This document shows, in pieces, positions 33,412-41,787 of a stretch of 64,000 nucleotides of DNA. Source of the DNA: Phenylobacterium sp. GTDB lineage: Bacteria; Pseudomonadota; Alphaproteobacteria; Caulobacterales; Caulobacteraceae. The translations under genes and the position numbers were made by a program. The notes beneath the pieces were generated by a model. That model saw only the letters and a list, made by a program, of their open reading frames with translations. It was not told the DNA's origin and did not search any database. The DNA is taken from positions 62,001 to 126,000 of the forward strand of contig NZ_JAUXSP010000029.1 in assembly GCF_030679875.1 (NCBI RefSeq), given 5' to 3'. How positions within the stretch are numbered: the first letter of the stretch is position 1; every line of letters starts with the position of its first letter.

Positions 33412-33433
33412 TATATTAGCGATACCGCATATA
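33412..33433. promoter_or_regulatory. 22-bp dyad, site 2 of the sulfide regulon operator
   Basis: On the minus strand this reads TATATGCG-N5-GCTAATATA, identical to site 1 (26903-26924) at 16 of 17 non-spacer positions. It sits 25 bases before the persulfide dioxygenase start and 37 bases before the divergent TauE start, so one repressor could block both promoters. Confidence 0.7.
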
Positions 33434-33457
33434 TAGGAGGCAGGAAAGGAGAACCCC

Positions 33458-34318
33458 ATGTCCGTTCAGCAGATGAGCTTCTTCCATGAGGCGACCTCGA
33501 CCGTCACCTATCTGGTCTGGGACGTGGCCACTGGCCAAGCCGCGGTCATTGATCCGGTCCTCGACTATGAGCCCAAGGGCGCGAAGATCTCCCGCGACCA
33601 GATTTCTGAGATTCTGCGCGCCCTTGAGGCCCACGGCCTGAAGCTGGCCTATATTCTGGAGACCCACGCCCATGCCGACCATCTGTCGGCCGCCGCCCGC
33701 CTGCGCCAGGCCACCGGCGCCCAGGTGGTCATTGGCGCCCATATCACTGCGGTTCAGGACTATTTCGGCAAGGTTTTCGGCGCTGAGGACGTCAGAGCCG
33801 ACGGCGCCGACTTTGACCGTCTGGTGCGCGAGGGCGACGTCCTGAGGCTTGGTGAGACGGAGATCGGCGTCCTGCATACGCCGGGGCACACGCCGGCCTG
33901 CGTCACCTATCTGATCGAGGACGCGGCCTATGTGGGCGACACCCTGTTCATGCCCGACTACGGCACCGCCCGGGCGGACTTCCCCGGCGGCGACGCCGCG
34001 ACCCTCTATCGCTCGATCCAGAAAATCCTCGCCCTGCCCCCAGAAACCAGGATCTTCGTCGGTCACGACTATCTGACAAAGGATCGCAAGACCCATGTCT
34101 GGGAAACTACGGTGGCGGCTCAGCGGGCGGAAAACGTTCATCTGCGCGATGGGGTGAGCGAGGCCGACTTTGTGGCGCGGCGCGAGGCGAGAGACGCCAC
34201 CCTGCCCCCGCCCACCCTGATCCTGCCGTCGCTGCAGGTGAACATCCGGGCTGGGGGGCTGCCGCCCCCGGAGCGCGATGGCCGAGTCTATCTTCGCCTT
34301 CCGGTGACTGAAATCTGA
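33458..34318 (+). CDS. Persulfide dioxygenase-like metallo-beta-lactamase protein
   Basis: The 286-residue protein belongs to the ETHE1/Blh glyoxalase-II-like group that oxidises glutathione persulfide to sulfite. Metal ligands are in ETHAHADH (H70, H72, D74, H75), then HTPGHTPACV (about 145-155), GDTLFMPDYG and the late VGHDY histidine. The N-terminal MSFFHEATSTVTYLVWD is typical of the bacterial Blh type, but the rhodanese-like DUF442 domain sometimes fused to it is absent. AGGAG precedes the ATG. Operator site 2 lies between this gene and the divergent TauE gene. With SQR, rhodanese and TauE it completes a sulfide-to-sulfite route. Confidence 0.9.
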   Translation: MSVQQMSFFHEATSTVTYLVWDVATGQAAVIDPVLDYEPKGAKISRDQISEILRALEAHGLKLAYILETHAHADHLSAAARLRQATGAQVVIGAHITAVQDYFGKVFGAEDVRADGADFDRLVREGDVLRLGETEIGVLHTPGHTPACVTYLIEDAAYVGDTLFMPDYGTARADFPGGDAATLYRSIQKILALPPETRIFVGHDYLTKDRKTHVWETTVAAQRAENVHLRDGVSEADFVARREARDATLPPPTLILPSLQVNIRAGGLPPPERDGRVYLRLPVTEI

Positions 34319-34344
34319 GGAGGCAGCGGGCGGTTCGGCCGCGG

Positions 34345-34369
34345 CGCCGCCGAATGCCGATTGGCGGCG
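34345..34369. terminator. Hairpin after the persulfide dioxygenase gene
   Basis: A 7-bp stem CGCCGCC / GGCGGCG with an 11-base loop lies in the 77-base gap between the sulfide island and the chemosensory operon. No T-run follows. It may separate the two transcription units. Confidence 0.35.
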
Positions 34370-34395
34370 GAGGCGGAATGGTGTTCTAGACGTCC

Positions 34396-34902
34396 ATGCC
34401 CTTCCCCCAGGCCCGATATCTGTTGCTGGACGTGGCCGGCGTCGACATGGCCCTGCCCATGTCCGTCGTGGCCGAAATTCTGCCCGTCACCCGGTTTGAG
34501 CGCCAGGCGCCTTGGCCAAAAATCCTGGCGGGATTCATGAACGTCCGAGGCCGGCCCCTGGCGGTGATCGACCTGGCGAGGCTGTTCGAGCCGGCGCGTC
34601 CGCCAGCGTCACTCGACCTCTACAGCCATGTAGTCCGCCTGGTTGAGACTCATGGGTCGGGCGGGCTGGGCCTGCTGGCCGGTCGGGTTCGGGACGCCGA
34701 CGCCACGGCCGAGGACTTCACCCCTGTGGAAGACTCCGCCAGCGCCAATGGCGCGATCCTGGGCCATCTGCTGATCACGGGCCGGCTGGTCGCCCTGCTG
34801 GATGTCGAACGCCTTCTGCTGCTCGAGGAAGAGGCGCGGGTCGCCGAGATCGCCGAGACCCTTCGCGCGAGGCTTGAAGCCTCGGGGGACGGCGCGCCCT
34901 GA
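34396..34902 (+). CDS. CheW-like adaptor (first copy)
   Basis: The 168-residue protein has one CheW domain (ARYLLLDVAGVDMALPMSVVAEILPVTRFERQAPWPKILAGFMNVRGRPLAVIDLARLF, then GHLLITGRLVALLDVERLLLLEEE) and a short acidic helical tail. It would bridge the MCP and the CheA kinase. It is the first gene of an eight-gene operon on the plus strand. Its TGA overlaps the proposed CTG start of cheR as CTGA. Compared with the second CheW-like gene at 36311 it is the more canonical copy. Confidence 0.9.
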   Translation: MPFPQARYLLLDVAGVDMALPMSVVAEILPVTRFERQAPWPKILAGFMNVRGRPLAVIDLARLFEPARPPASLDLYSHVVRLVETHGSGGLGLLAGRVRDADATAEDFTPVEDSASANGAILGHLLITGRLVALLDVERLLLLEEEARVAEIAETLRARLEASGDGAP

Positions 34903-36311
34903 GCCCCGCGGTCCCGGTCTTCGCCCCCGACCATCCCTTTTGGCGGCTCAAGGCCGAGGTCATCGCCCGGACCGGACATCACTATTACGCCGACAAGGAT
35001 GACGTCCTTTGGGAGCGGGTGCGGCGCCGGCTGGCGGCTGTGAACCTGACCGATGTCGAGGCCTATGTCCGGCTGCTGGATGATCCCCAGTCAGGCCCCC
35101 CCGAATGGCGGCGGCTGGAGGGGGAAATCACCGTCGGAGAGACCTATTTTCTTCGCTACGTGGAGCAGTTCGCGGCGCTGCGCGATCACATTCTGCCCGA
35201 GCTGATCGCCGGCCACGCCGAGACCCGCCGACTGCGTATCTGGAGCGCGGGCTGCGCCACCGGCGCCGAGCCCTATTCCGTGGCCATCCTGCTGGCCGAA
35301 CTGCTGGGCGACCGGGTGGCCGACTGGCGGCTGACCATCCTGGGCACCGACATCAATGAGAGCGCCCTGCAGGCCGCACGGGACGCGAGCTTCGGCGCCT
35401 GGGCGCTGCGATCCCTTTCGGCGGAGCAACGCACCGCCTGGTTCACGCAAGAGGGCAAGAGCTGGCGGCTGAAACCCCGCTTCCGCAGCCTCGTCCGCTT
35501 CCAGTACGGAAACCTCCTGGACCTCTTGGGGCCAGATGCGCCCATCGATCTCACCGATTTTGACCTGATCCTGTGCCGCAACGTCCTGATCTATTTCCAC
35601 CCGGACGCGATGAACGCGGTGATTGGCGCCCTGGCCCAGCGGCTCGGCGAGACCGGCTGGATGCTGGTGGGACACGCCGAGCCCAATCCGGGCTTTGAGG
35701 CCCATGTGGAGACCGTCTCCATGCCCGGCGCCGTCGCCTATCGGCGGCGGACCGGCGCCGACGCGAATGCGCCGCGGCCGTCCCAGCCCTGGACGCCGCT
35801 TCCCCTTGAGGAGGCCACGCCCGAGGCTGTGGCCTGGTCCCCGACACCTCCGCCGACCCGCCCCTCGGCTCCCGCCGCAGTCGCGCGCCCTCCCGTGGAC
35901 GCCTCCCCCGCCGCGCCCTTGGCCGACATTCGCGCCTTGGCCAATTTCGGCCGCTTCACCGAAGCTGTTCAGCTCTGCGCCGAGGCCTTGGCCCAGGCGC
36001 CAGCCGATCCTGCGACGCACTTCTATCTGGGGCTGGTCTCCCAGGCTCAGGGCGACCTTGGTCAGGCTGAGGACGCCCTTCGCCGGGCTGTCTATCTGGA
36101 TGGAACCTTGCTGATGGCCCAATATCATCTGGGTCTTGTTCGCCTTGAACGGGGGGATACGGCCGGGGGCCGGCGCGCCCTGGCCGCGGTCGCCCGTCTG
36201 GCGGCGAGCTTGAGCCCCACGACGCCCCTGTGCGAAGGGGATGGCCTGACGGCGGGCGATCTGCGCGAACTGGCGCGGCTGCAACTGGAGAAGGGACCGA
36301 GGGGGAGTTGA
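34899..36311 (+). CDS. cheR: CheR methyltransferase with C-terminal TPR, apparent CTG start
   Basis: The 470-residue enzyme methylates MCP glutamates using SAM. The CheR N-domain begins right after the start (FWRLKAEVIARTGHHYYADKDDVLWERVRRRLA), then ITVGETYFLRYVEQFAAL, the SAM site RIWSAGCATGAEPYSVAI, and DLILCRNVLIYFHPDAM. A Pro/Ala linker (about 290-330) leads to TPR repeats (about 335-445). The conserved N-domain starts well before the first ATG, GTG or TTG codon in frame (GTG 35019), and the only candidate upstream after the last stop is CTG 34899, which overlaps the CheW stop as CTGA. I therefore propose a CTG start. The stop overlaps the next ATG as TGATG. Confidence 0.85.
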   Translation: MSPAVPVFAPDHPFWRLKAEVIARTGHHYYADKDDVLWERVRRRLAAVNLTDVEAYVRLLDDPQSGPPEWRRLEGEITVGETYFLRYVEQFAALRDHILPELIAGHAETRRLRIWSAGCATGAEPYSVAILLAELLGDRVADWRLTILGTDINESALQAARDASFGAWALRSLSAEQRTAWFTQEGKSWRLKPRFRSLVRFQYGNLLDLLGPDAPIDLTDFDLILCRNVLIYFHPDAMNAVIGALAQRLGETGWMLVGHAEPNPGFEAHVETVSMPGAVAYRRRTGADANAPRPSQPWTPLPLEEATPEAVAWSPTPPPTRPSAPAAVARPPVDASPAAPLADIRALANFGRFTEAVQLCAEALAQAPADPATHFYLGLVSQAQGDLGQAEDALRRAVYLDGTLLMAQYHLGLVRLERGDTAGGRRALAAVARLAASLSPTTPLCEGDGLTAGDLRELARLQLEKGPRGS

Positions 36312-36868
36312 TGAGCGAGCGCAAGCCAAGACCCTCCCGCACCGCCGCCGCACGGTCGCGCGCGGTCGCTGAGTCCCCGCTGACGCGCCAGATCCTGGAT
36401 GAGCGGGAACGTCGCCTCGCTGCGGTGCAGACCCCCGAAACGCCCGAAGAGAGATCTCCCTCAATTTCGGTGCTGCTCTGTCCTCTAGGGGGAAACCTCT
36501 ATGGCGTACCCATGAACGAGGTGGCCAGTCTACGTCCCCTGGAGCGGCTTGGGCGCACGGGCGCGACCACCGCCGGCGCGGTGATGGGCCTCGTCGCCGA
36601 CAGTGGCCGGGTGAGGCAGGTCCTCGACCTGGGCGCCCTGCTGGGAGCGCCGCCGCCCCGGGAGACGGACGGCTACCTCATCCTGCTGAAAGGCCGGCGA
36701 GACGTCGCCCTGCGGTTGCCGGAGCGACCCCACGCGGCCGAAGCCCGCCCAGATCTCGACCGTCCGCAACACGCTAGCGTGGTGAGTTCCGGAGACCACC
36801 ACGCCAAGACCCTTGTGATTCTTTCCGTCGCCGCCCTGCTGGCCGGCGGCGCGCCTGTGGGAGCCTGA
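36311..36868 (+). CDS. Divergent CheW-like protein (second copy)
   Basis: The 185-residue protein has a basic N-terminal tail (SERKPRPSRTAAARSRAVAES, about 1-50) followed by a degenerate CheW domain: SVLLCPLGGNLYGVPMNEVASLRPLERLG, AVMGLVADSGRVRQVLDLGALLG, and a last strand KTLVILSVAALLAG. The second half is shorter and less conserved than in the first CheW copy. Its ATG overlaps the cheR stop (TGATG). It may act as a scaffold variant linking the CheA hybrid or the two later kinases to the MCP. Confidence 0.75.
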   Translation: MSERKPRPSRTAAARSRAVAESPLTRQILDERERRLAAVQTPETPEERSPSISVLLCPLGGNLYGVPMNEVASLRPLERLGRTGATTAGAVMGLVADSGRVRQVLDLGALLGAPPPRETDGYLILLKGRRDVALRLPERPHAAEARPDLDRPQHASVVSSGDHHAKTLVILSVAALLAGGAPVGA

Positions 36869-36871
36869 CCC

Positions 36872-38533
36872 TTGAGTATCGCCAATCGAATCCTGCTGGG
36901 ATTCATCGCCGTCATCGTCCTGGTGATCGCCTTGGGCGCCCTGGGCCTCGCACAGATCGGCGAGGTCCGGTCCGAGACCGCCGCCATCGTCAGTCGCGAT
37001 ATGGCCTTCATCCGTCAGCTGGCTGACGTGGACAGGGCGCAGCTGGAGCTTGAGGCCGCCACAGAGGCGGACTTCGCCGACCATGCCATGGGAAGCATGG
37101 GCTCCACGCCGGACGGCGCCTCATCGGCCTGGCGCCGCGCGGAGGCCTCTGCGGTCCAAAGCCTCGACCAGGCCATCGCACAGGCCACCAATTTCCAGGC
37201 GACCGCGATCTCCAGCGACCGGGCCAGGGCCTGGGGGGAGATCAGCCAGGCCCTGACGCGCGCCAGGGCCATCCTCGTCGACTTGCGGCAGCGCGACCTG
37301 GTGGCTTTCCAGGCTATGGCCCGGAACGACATAGCCCTCGGCCAGGCCGTGAGAGAAGGTCTGAACGCGCCGCGCGCCAGTTTCCAGCAGGAGATGAACC
37401 AGGCGCGCACGACCCTTGACCAGGCCATTGGACTGGGTCAGCAGCGGGTCGAGCGCGTCTATCAGCAGAGCCGCCTGTTCAGCCTGATCGGCCTGATCCT
37501 GGCGGTGGGCATCGCCATGGCCGTCGCCTATCTGATCCGCCGGTCGATCATTACGCCCCTGAACGGCTTCATGGCCTTCGTCGAGCGGGTCGGCCAGGGC
37601 GACCTGACGCGGCACACCGAACTCACCAGTTCAGACGAGATCGGCCGGCTGGGGGCGACTCTGAACGGAATGGTCGATGGCCTGCGCGACCTCGCCCGGC
37701 AGAATCGGGAAGCGACCGAGAACCTGAACGCCGCTACTGCAGAAATCCGCGCCTCGTCTCAGGAGCAGGCCGCCAGCGTCGAAGAACAGCTGGCCGCCGT
37801 CCAGGAGACCGCCGCCACTGTCGATGAAATCACCCATTCCGGGGCTCAGATCGGCAAGCGCGCCCAGGAGGTGATCGCTTCGGCTCAAGCGACCGCCCAG
37901 ACCAGCAATGAGGGTCTGCGCGCGGTCGATGAGACCGCCCGCGCCATGGACGCCATCCGGGATCAGGCCGAGGCCGTGGCCGAGAACATCGTCGCCCTGA
38001 GCGAGAAGACCCAGGCCATTGGCGACATCATCTCGACGGTGAACGACATCTCCGAGCGCTCGCACCTGCTGGCGCTCAACGCCGCCATCGAGGCCGCCGC
38101 CGCCGGTGAGAACGGCCGGAGCTTCGCCGTCGTGGCCTCGGAGATGAAGCTGCTGGCCGACCAGGCCAAGGACGCCACCAACCAGGTGCGCTCAATCCTC
38201 GGCGACATCCAGCGGGGCATCAATTCGTCGGTCATGCTGACCGAGGAGGCGGTCAAGCGGGTCGCCGCCGGCAAGGAGCGGACCGACACCACCCAGCGCA
38301 CCATCACCGAGATCACCGGGCGGGTGCAGGAGAGCGTCCAGACCTTCCAGCAGATTGTCGCCTCGACGAACCAGCAGCAGCTGGGAATCGAGCAGGTCAT
38401 GGGCGCCCTGCAGAACATTCGCCAGGCCAGCCAGCAGACCGCCGTCGGCACCCGGCAGCTTGAGGAGGCGGCGGGCAATCTCGCAAGTCTTTCCCAGCAG
38501 CTGCTCGGCCTGGCCGAACGCTACAAGGTCTGA
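36872..38533 (+). CDS. Methyl-accepting chemotaxis protein
   Basis: The 553-residue receptor starts at TTG 36872, three bases after the CheW-like stop. TM1 is about 8-30 ([21 protein letters not shown]), a four-helix periplasmic sensor about 35-190, TM2 about 195-220 ([20 protein letters not shown]), HAMP about 220-275, and a long cytoplasmic signalling hairpin with the tip [45 protein letters not shown] (near 400). Glutamine/glutamate pairs for methylation flank it ([20 protein letters not shown]). There is no C-terminal CheR-tether pentapeptide. The ligand is unknown. Confidence 0.95.
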   Translation: MSIANRILLGFIAVIVLVIALGALGLAQIGEVRSETAAIVSRDMAFIRQLADVDRAQLELEAATEADFADHAMGSMGSTPDGASSAWRRAEASAVQSLDQAIAQATNFQATAISSDRARAWGEISQALTRARAILVDLRQRDLVAFQAMARNDIALGQAVREGLNAPRASFQQEMNQARTTLDQAIGLGQQRVERVYQQSRLFSLIGLILAVGIAMAVAYLIRRSIITPLNGFMAFVERVGQGDLTRHTELTSSDEIGRLGATLNGMVDGLRDLARQNREATENLNAATAEIRASSQEQAASVEEQLAAVQETAATVDEITHSGAQIGKRAQEVIASAQATAQTSNEGLRAVDETARAMDAIRDQAEAVAENIVALSEKTQAIGDIISTVNDISERSHLLALNAAIEAAAAGENGRSFAVVASEMKLLADQAKDATNQVRSILGDIQRGINSSVMLTEEAVKRVAAGKERTDTTQRTITEITGRVQESVQTFQQIVASTNQQQLGIEQVMGALQNIRQASQQTAVGTRQLEEAAGNLASLSQQLLGLAERYKV

Positions 38534-38542
38534 TCGCGAGCC

Positions 38543-40723
38543 GTGCCTGATCTCCGCGCCCAGCTTCTGGCGGCGTTCGATGTCGAACACCGCGAGCACC
38601 TTGAATCCGTTCGCCGCGCCCTGGCGGCGCCGGCCGATGCGGATTTGCGCGAGGTGTTCCGGCGCCTTCACAGCCTGAAGGGCGCAGCCCGCGCGGTGGA
38701 CCTGGAGGTCGTCGAGCACCTGGCTCACAGACTGGAGGAGCGGCTGGCCCAGGTGATCGATCGCGGCGCGGGTCTCGATCCGGCCAGCGTCGATCTGATC
38801 CATCTGGGGCTGGACGCCATCGAGGCCCAGGCCTCCGCCCAGCGGGAGGGGCAGCCCCTCCCCGATGCGAGCCCGGCGCTTGCCGCGCTCGGCGCCGACT
38901 CCGCGCCAGCCGCAGCGCCGAACCCCACGACGCTCCCAGCGCCCGCGCCGGCCCCTGCGCCAGCCTCGACCCCGGATCGATCTCCGGAATATGTCCGCGT
39001 CGACGCCGAGCTGGGGGAAAAACTGAGCGAAGCCCTGCACCACCTGTCCAGCGAGGTGCAGGTCGAGGCCGCCCAGGTGGAGCTGACGCACCGGCTGCGA
39101 CGCGAAGCTGCTCAGCTCGAGCGTCTGTGGCGCAACATGCGCGCCCGGGGGGGCGAGGCCCGCACCTCGAACCGGGCCATGGCCTTTGAGAGCGCCCTGC
39201 AAAGCCTGACCCGCGATCTGGGCGAGCTGGCTCGACGGCAGTCCCGGGCCAACTGGGCCGTTGGCGAAAGCCTCGCGGTCCTGCGCGAACAGATCGACGA
39301 GATCGCCCTGGCGCCCGCTGAAAGCGTTCTGGGCGACCTTGGCCGTATGGTGCGCGACCTGGCCCGCGACCAGGGTCAGGACGTGGATGTCCGCACCGAG
39401 GGGCTTGAGGTCCGCGCCGAACGCCGTGTGCTGCAGGCCCTGCGCGAGCCGATCATCCACCTGTTGCGCAATGCGGTGAGTCACGGCGCAGAACCGACGG
39501 CCACCCGTCTGGCGGCCGGCAAGCCGGAGCGCCTGCACATCACCCTGCGGGCCAGGGCCCGCGGCGGACGGCTGGAGGTCCGCATCGCCGATGATGGGCC
39601 CGGGCCCGATCTGGCGCGGATCGAAGCGGCGGCCATGGCGCGCGGCTTGCTCGCGCATGGGGAGTTCCCGCGCCATCCCGACGAAATTCTGGCCCTGGCC
39701 TTTGAGCCGGGTGTTTCGGCCGCGAAGGTTGTCGATCGTCTGTCAGGACGGGGCATGGGCCTGTCGGCGGTGGGAGAATCGCTCGCCGCCCTGGGCGGGT
39801 CCGCCCGCCTTCGCGCCAGGCGCCCCGCCGGGGCGGAAGTCATCCTGTCGGCGCCCCTGTCGGCGGCGCGACAGACCCTGGTGGTGGTGGAATCCGGCGG
39901 CGCGCTCTTTGGCCTGCCCAGTTTCGCTATCAGATCGCTGTTGCGCCTGCGCGGCGGTGAGCTGGAAATCGTCGAAGGCGTGCCCAGCGCACGGATACAA
40001 ATCGACGGGTCGGACATTGTCACGCCCGTGATCCCCCTGAACGCCCTCATAAATGACGCGCTCCTTGAGCCGCCAGCGTCCGGCGCGGCGACCCCGATGG
40101 TTCTCATTCATCGGGGCGACCGGCATCTGCTCCTGGCTGTCGACGAGATGGTCGATGTCCGGGAGCTGACCGTGCAGGACCTCGATGACAGCCGTCTGGC
40201 GCCGGGCCTGACCCTTGGGGCGGCGATCCTGGATGAGGACCGGCCGCTCCTGGTCCTCAATCCAGAGGCGCTGATCGACCGGTGGCTTCGCAACGCCCGT
40301 CGGTTGTCGGCCTCGGCCCTGGGCCTCGCGCCCCAGGACGCCGAAGCCCGACAGGTGCGCACCGTGCTTGTGGTGGATGACTCAATCACCACCCGCACCC
40401 TGGAAAAGAGCATTCTGGAAGCCCAGGGCTATCGCGTCCTGCTGGCGGTGGATGGGGTCGACGCTCTCAACACCCTTCGCTCCTCCGACGCCCTGATCGA
40501 TCTGGTCGTCGCTGACATCGAGATGCCGCGCATGGATGGCTTTTCCCTGCTGCAGGCGATCAAGGCCGACGCCGGTCTGGCGCGCCTGCCCGTGGTTCTG
40601 ATGACATCGCGCAATGACGACGCCGACATAAGGCGCGGTCTGGACCTGGGGGCCGAGGCCTACATCACCAAGCAGAAATTCGACCAGCGAGAACTCCTCG
40701 CCACGATCGGGCGCATCTTGTGA
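38543..40723 (+). CDS. cheA: CheA hybrid kinase with C-terminal receiver
   Basis: The 726-residue kinase has an Hpt domain with the phospho-acceptor His43 (RRLHSLKGAARAVDLEVVEHL), a Pro/Ala linker (about 115-155), dimer helices, an HATPase (LLRNAVSHGAEPT, IADDGPGPD, LSGRGMGLSAVGE), a CheW-like part (QTLVVVESGGALFGLPSFAIRSLLRL) and a REC domain (VLVVDDSITTRTLEKSIL, phospho-acceptor in LVVADIEMPRMDGF). The start is GTG 38543, nine bases after the MCP stop. A CheA with its own receiver and no separate CheY points to a Frz/Wsp-type non-flagellar output. Its stop overlaps the cheB start as GTGA. Confidence 0.94.
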   Translation: MPDLRAQLLAAFDVEHREHLESVRRALAAPADADLREVFRRLHSLKGAARAVDLEVVEHLAHRLEERLAQVIDRGAGLDPASVDLIHLGLDAIEAQASAQREGQPLPDASPALAALGADSAPAAAPNPTTLPAPAPAPAPASTPDRSPEYVRVDAELGEKLSEALHHLSSEVQVEAAQVELTHRLRREAAQLERLWRNMRARGGEARTSNRAMAFESALQSLTRDLGELARRQSRANWAVGESLAVLREQIDEIALAPAESVLGDLGRMVRDLARDQGQDVDVRTEGLEVRAERRVLQALREPIIHLLRNAVSHGAEPTATRLAAGKPERLHITLRARARGGRLEVRIADDGPGPDLARIEAAAMARGLLAHGEFPRHPDEILALAFEPGVSAAKVVDRLSGRGMGLSAVGESLAALGGSARLRARRPAGAEVILSAPLSAARQTLVVVESGGALFGLPSFAIRSLLRLRGGELEIVEGVPSARIQIDGSDIVTPVIPLNALINDALLEPPASGAATPMVLIHRGDRHLLLAVDEMVDVRELTVQDLDDSRLAPGLTLGAAILDEDRPLLVLNPEALIDRWLRNARRLSASALGLAPQDAEARQVRTVLVVDDSITTRTLEKSILEAQGYRVLLAVDGVDALNTLRSSDALIDLVVADIEMPRMDGFSLLQAIKADAGLARLPVVLMTSRNDDADIRRGLDLGAEAYITKQKFDQRELLATIGRIL

Positions 40724-41787
40724 ACCACGGCTCTGCGCCTGTCCGCGTGATGATTGTCGAGGACTCCCTCGTCGTTCGCGAACTGCTGTCTCATATTATC
40801 GGACGCGACCCGCGGTTCGTGATCGCCGCGGCCGTCGCCTCGGCCGAAGAGGCCCTCGCTGAGATCCCGCGGGTGCGCCCCGATGTGATCTCCATGGACA
40901 TCCGGCTGCCGGGCATGGACGGGCTGGAGGCCACGGCCCAGATCATGGCCGATCATCCGACCCCTATCGTGGTGATCGCCGACGCCGTCGAAGACGCCTC
41001 CCTGCGCATCTCCATGAACGCCCTGAAGGCCGGCGCGCTGACGGTGGTCGAGAAGCCCGCCGGCCCCAGCAATGCCAGCTATGAACGTCTCGCCGACACC
41101 ATCTGCACTCAGCTCTACATCATGAGCAGCGTGCCGGTGATCCGGCGGCGCAGCATCGGCACACCTCGGGATGTCCGGTCGGCGCTTCGCCCGACCAGCC
41201 CGGGAGCTTTTGAGCGTCTGGATTTCCTGGCCCTGGCCGCCTCCACCGGCGGCCCGCCGGCCCTGGCCAAGGTCCTCGGCGCCCTGCCGGCGAGTTTCCC
41301 CGCCCCGGTGCTGCTGGTCCAGCACATGGGGACGGCCTTCATGGAAGGCTTCGCCCGGTGGCTGGATGGCCTGACGGCCCTCCGCGTGGTGTTGGCCGAA
41401 GATGGGGTGATGGCGCAGGCCGGCTGCGTCTATGTGGCGCCTGGCGACAGGCATCTGGCGATCAGAAGCTCTGGCGTTCTGCGCATCACCCAGGATCCGC
41501 CGGTCAGCGGGCAGCGTCCTTCGGCCAACATTCTGTTTGGCGCCCTGGCGGAGGCGGCCCCCACGCGCACAGTCGCCGCCCTGTTGACCGGCATGGGCGA
41601 GGACGGCGCCCAGGGATTGTCGCGCCTGTCGCAAGGCGGCGCCCATACCATCGCCGAGCACGCCAGCACCGCGGTGGTGAACGGCATGCCCGCCGCCGCT
41701 GTGCGGTTGCGGGCGGCCCGGGACATCCTGCCCCTCGACCTGATCGGCCCACGGATCATCCAGCTGGCCGGCTGGGGAAGATCATGA
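40720..41787 (+). CDS. cheB: CheB receptor methylesterase
   Basis: The 355-residue enzyme has an N-terminal receiver (MIVEDSLVVRELLSHIIG; acceptor in VISMDIRLPGMDGL, near residue 66) and a C-terminal methylesterase with the catalytic Ser, His and Asp in LAASTGGPPALAKVLG, VLLVQHMGTAFMEGF and LLTGMGEDGAQGLSRL. It removes methyl groups added by CheR. It starts at a GTG overlapping the cheA stop and ends overlapping the next ATG (ATGA), so the adaptation enzymes and kinases are translated together. No CheD is nearby. Confidence 0.96.
   Translation: MNHGSAPVRVMIVEDSLVVRELLSHIIGRDPRFVIAAAVASAEEALAEIPRVRPDVISMDIRLPGMDGLEATAQIMADHPTPIVVIADAVEDASLRISMNALKAGALTVVEKPAGPSNASYERLADTICTQLYIMSSVPVIRRRSIGTPRDVRSALRPTSPGAFERLDFLALAASTGGPPALAKVLGALPASFPAPVLLVQHMGTAFMEGFARWLDGLTALRVVLAEDGVMAQAGCVYVAPGDRHLAIRSSGVLRITQDPPVSGQRPSANILFGALAEAAPTRTVAALLTGMGEDGAQGLSRLSQGGAHTIAEHASTAVVNGMPAAAVRLRAARDILPLDLIGPRIIQLAGWGRS

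Noticed and set aside
38192-39676. 494-codon minus-strand frame opposite cheA
   Set aside because: Antisense to a kinase with all signature motifs.
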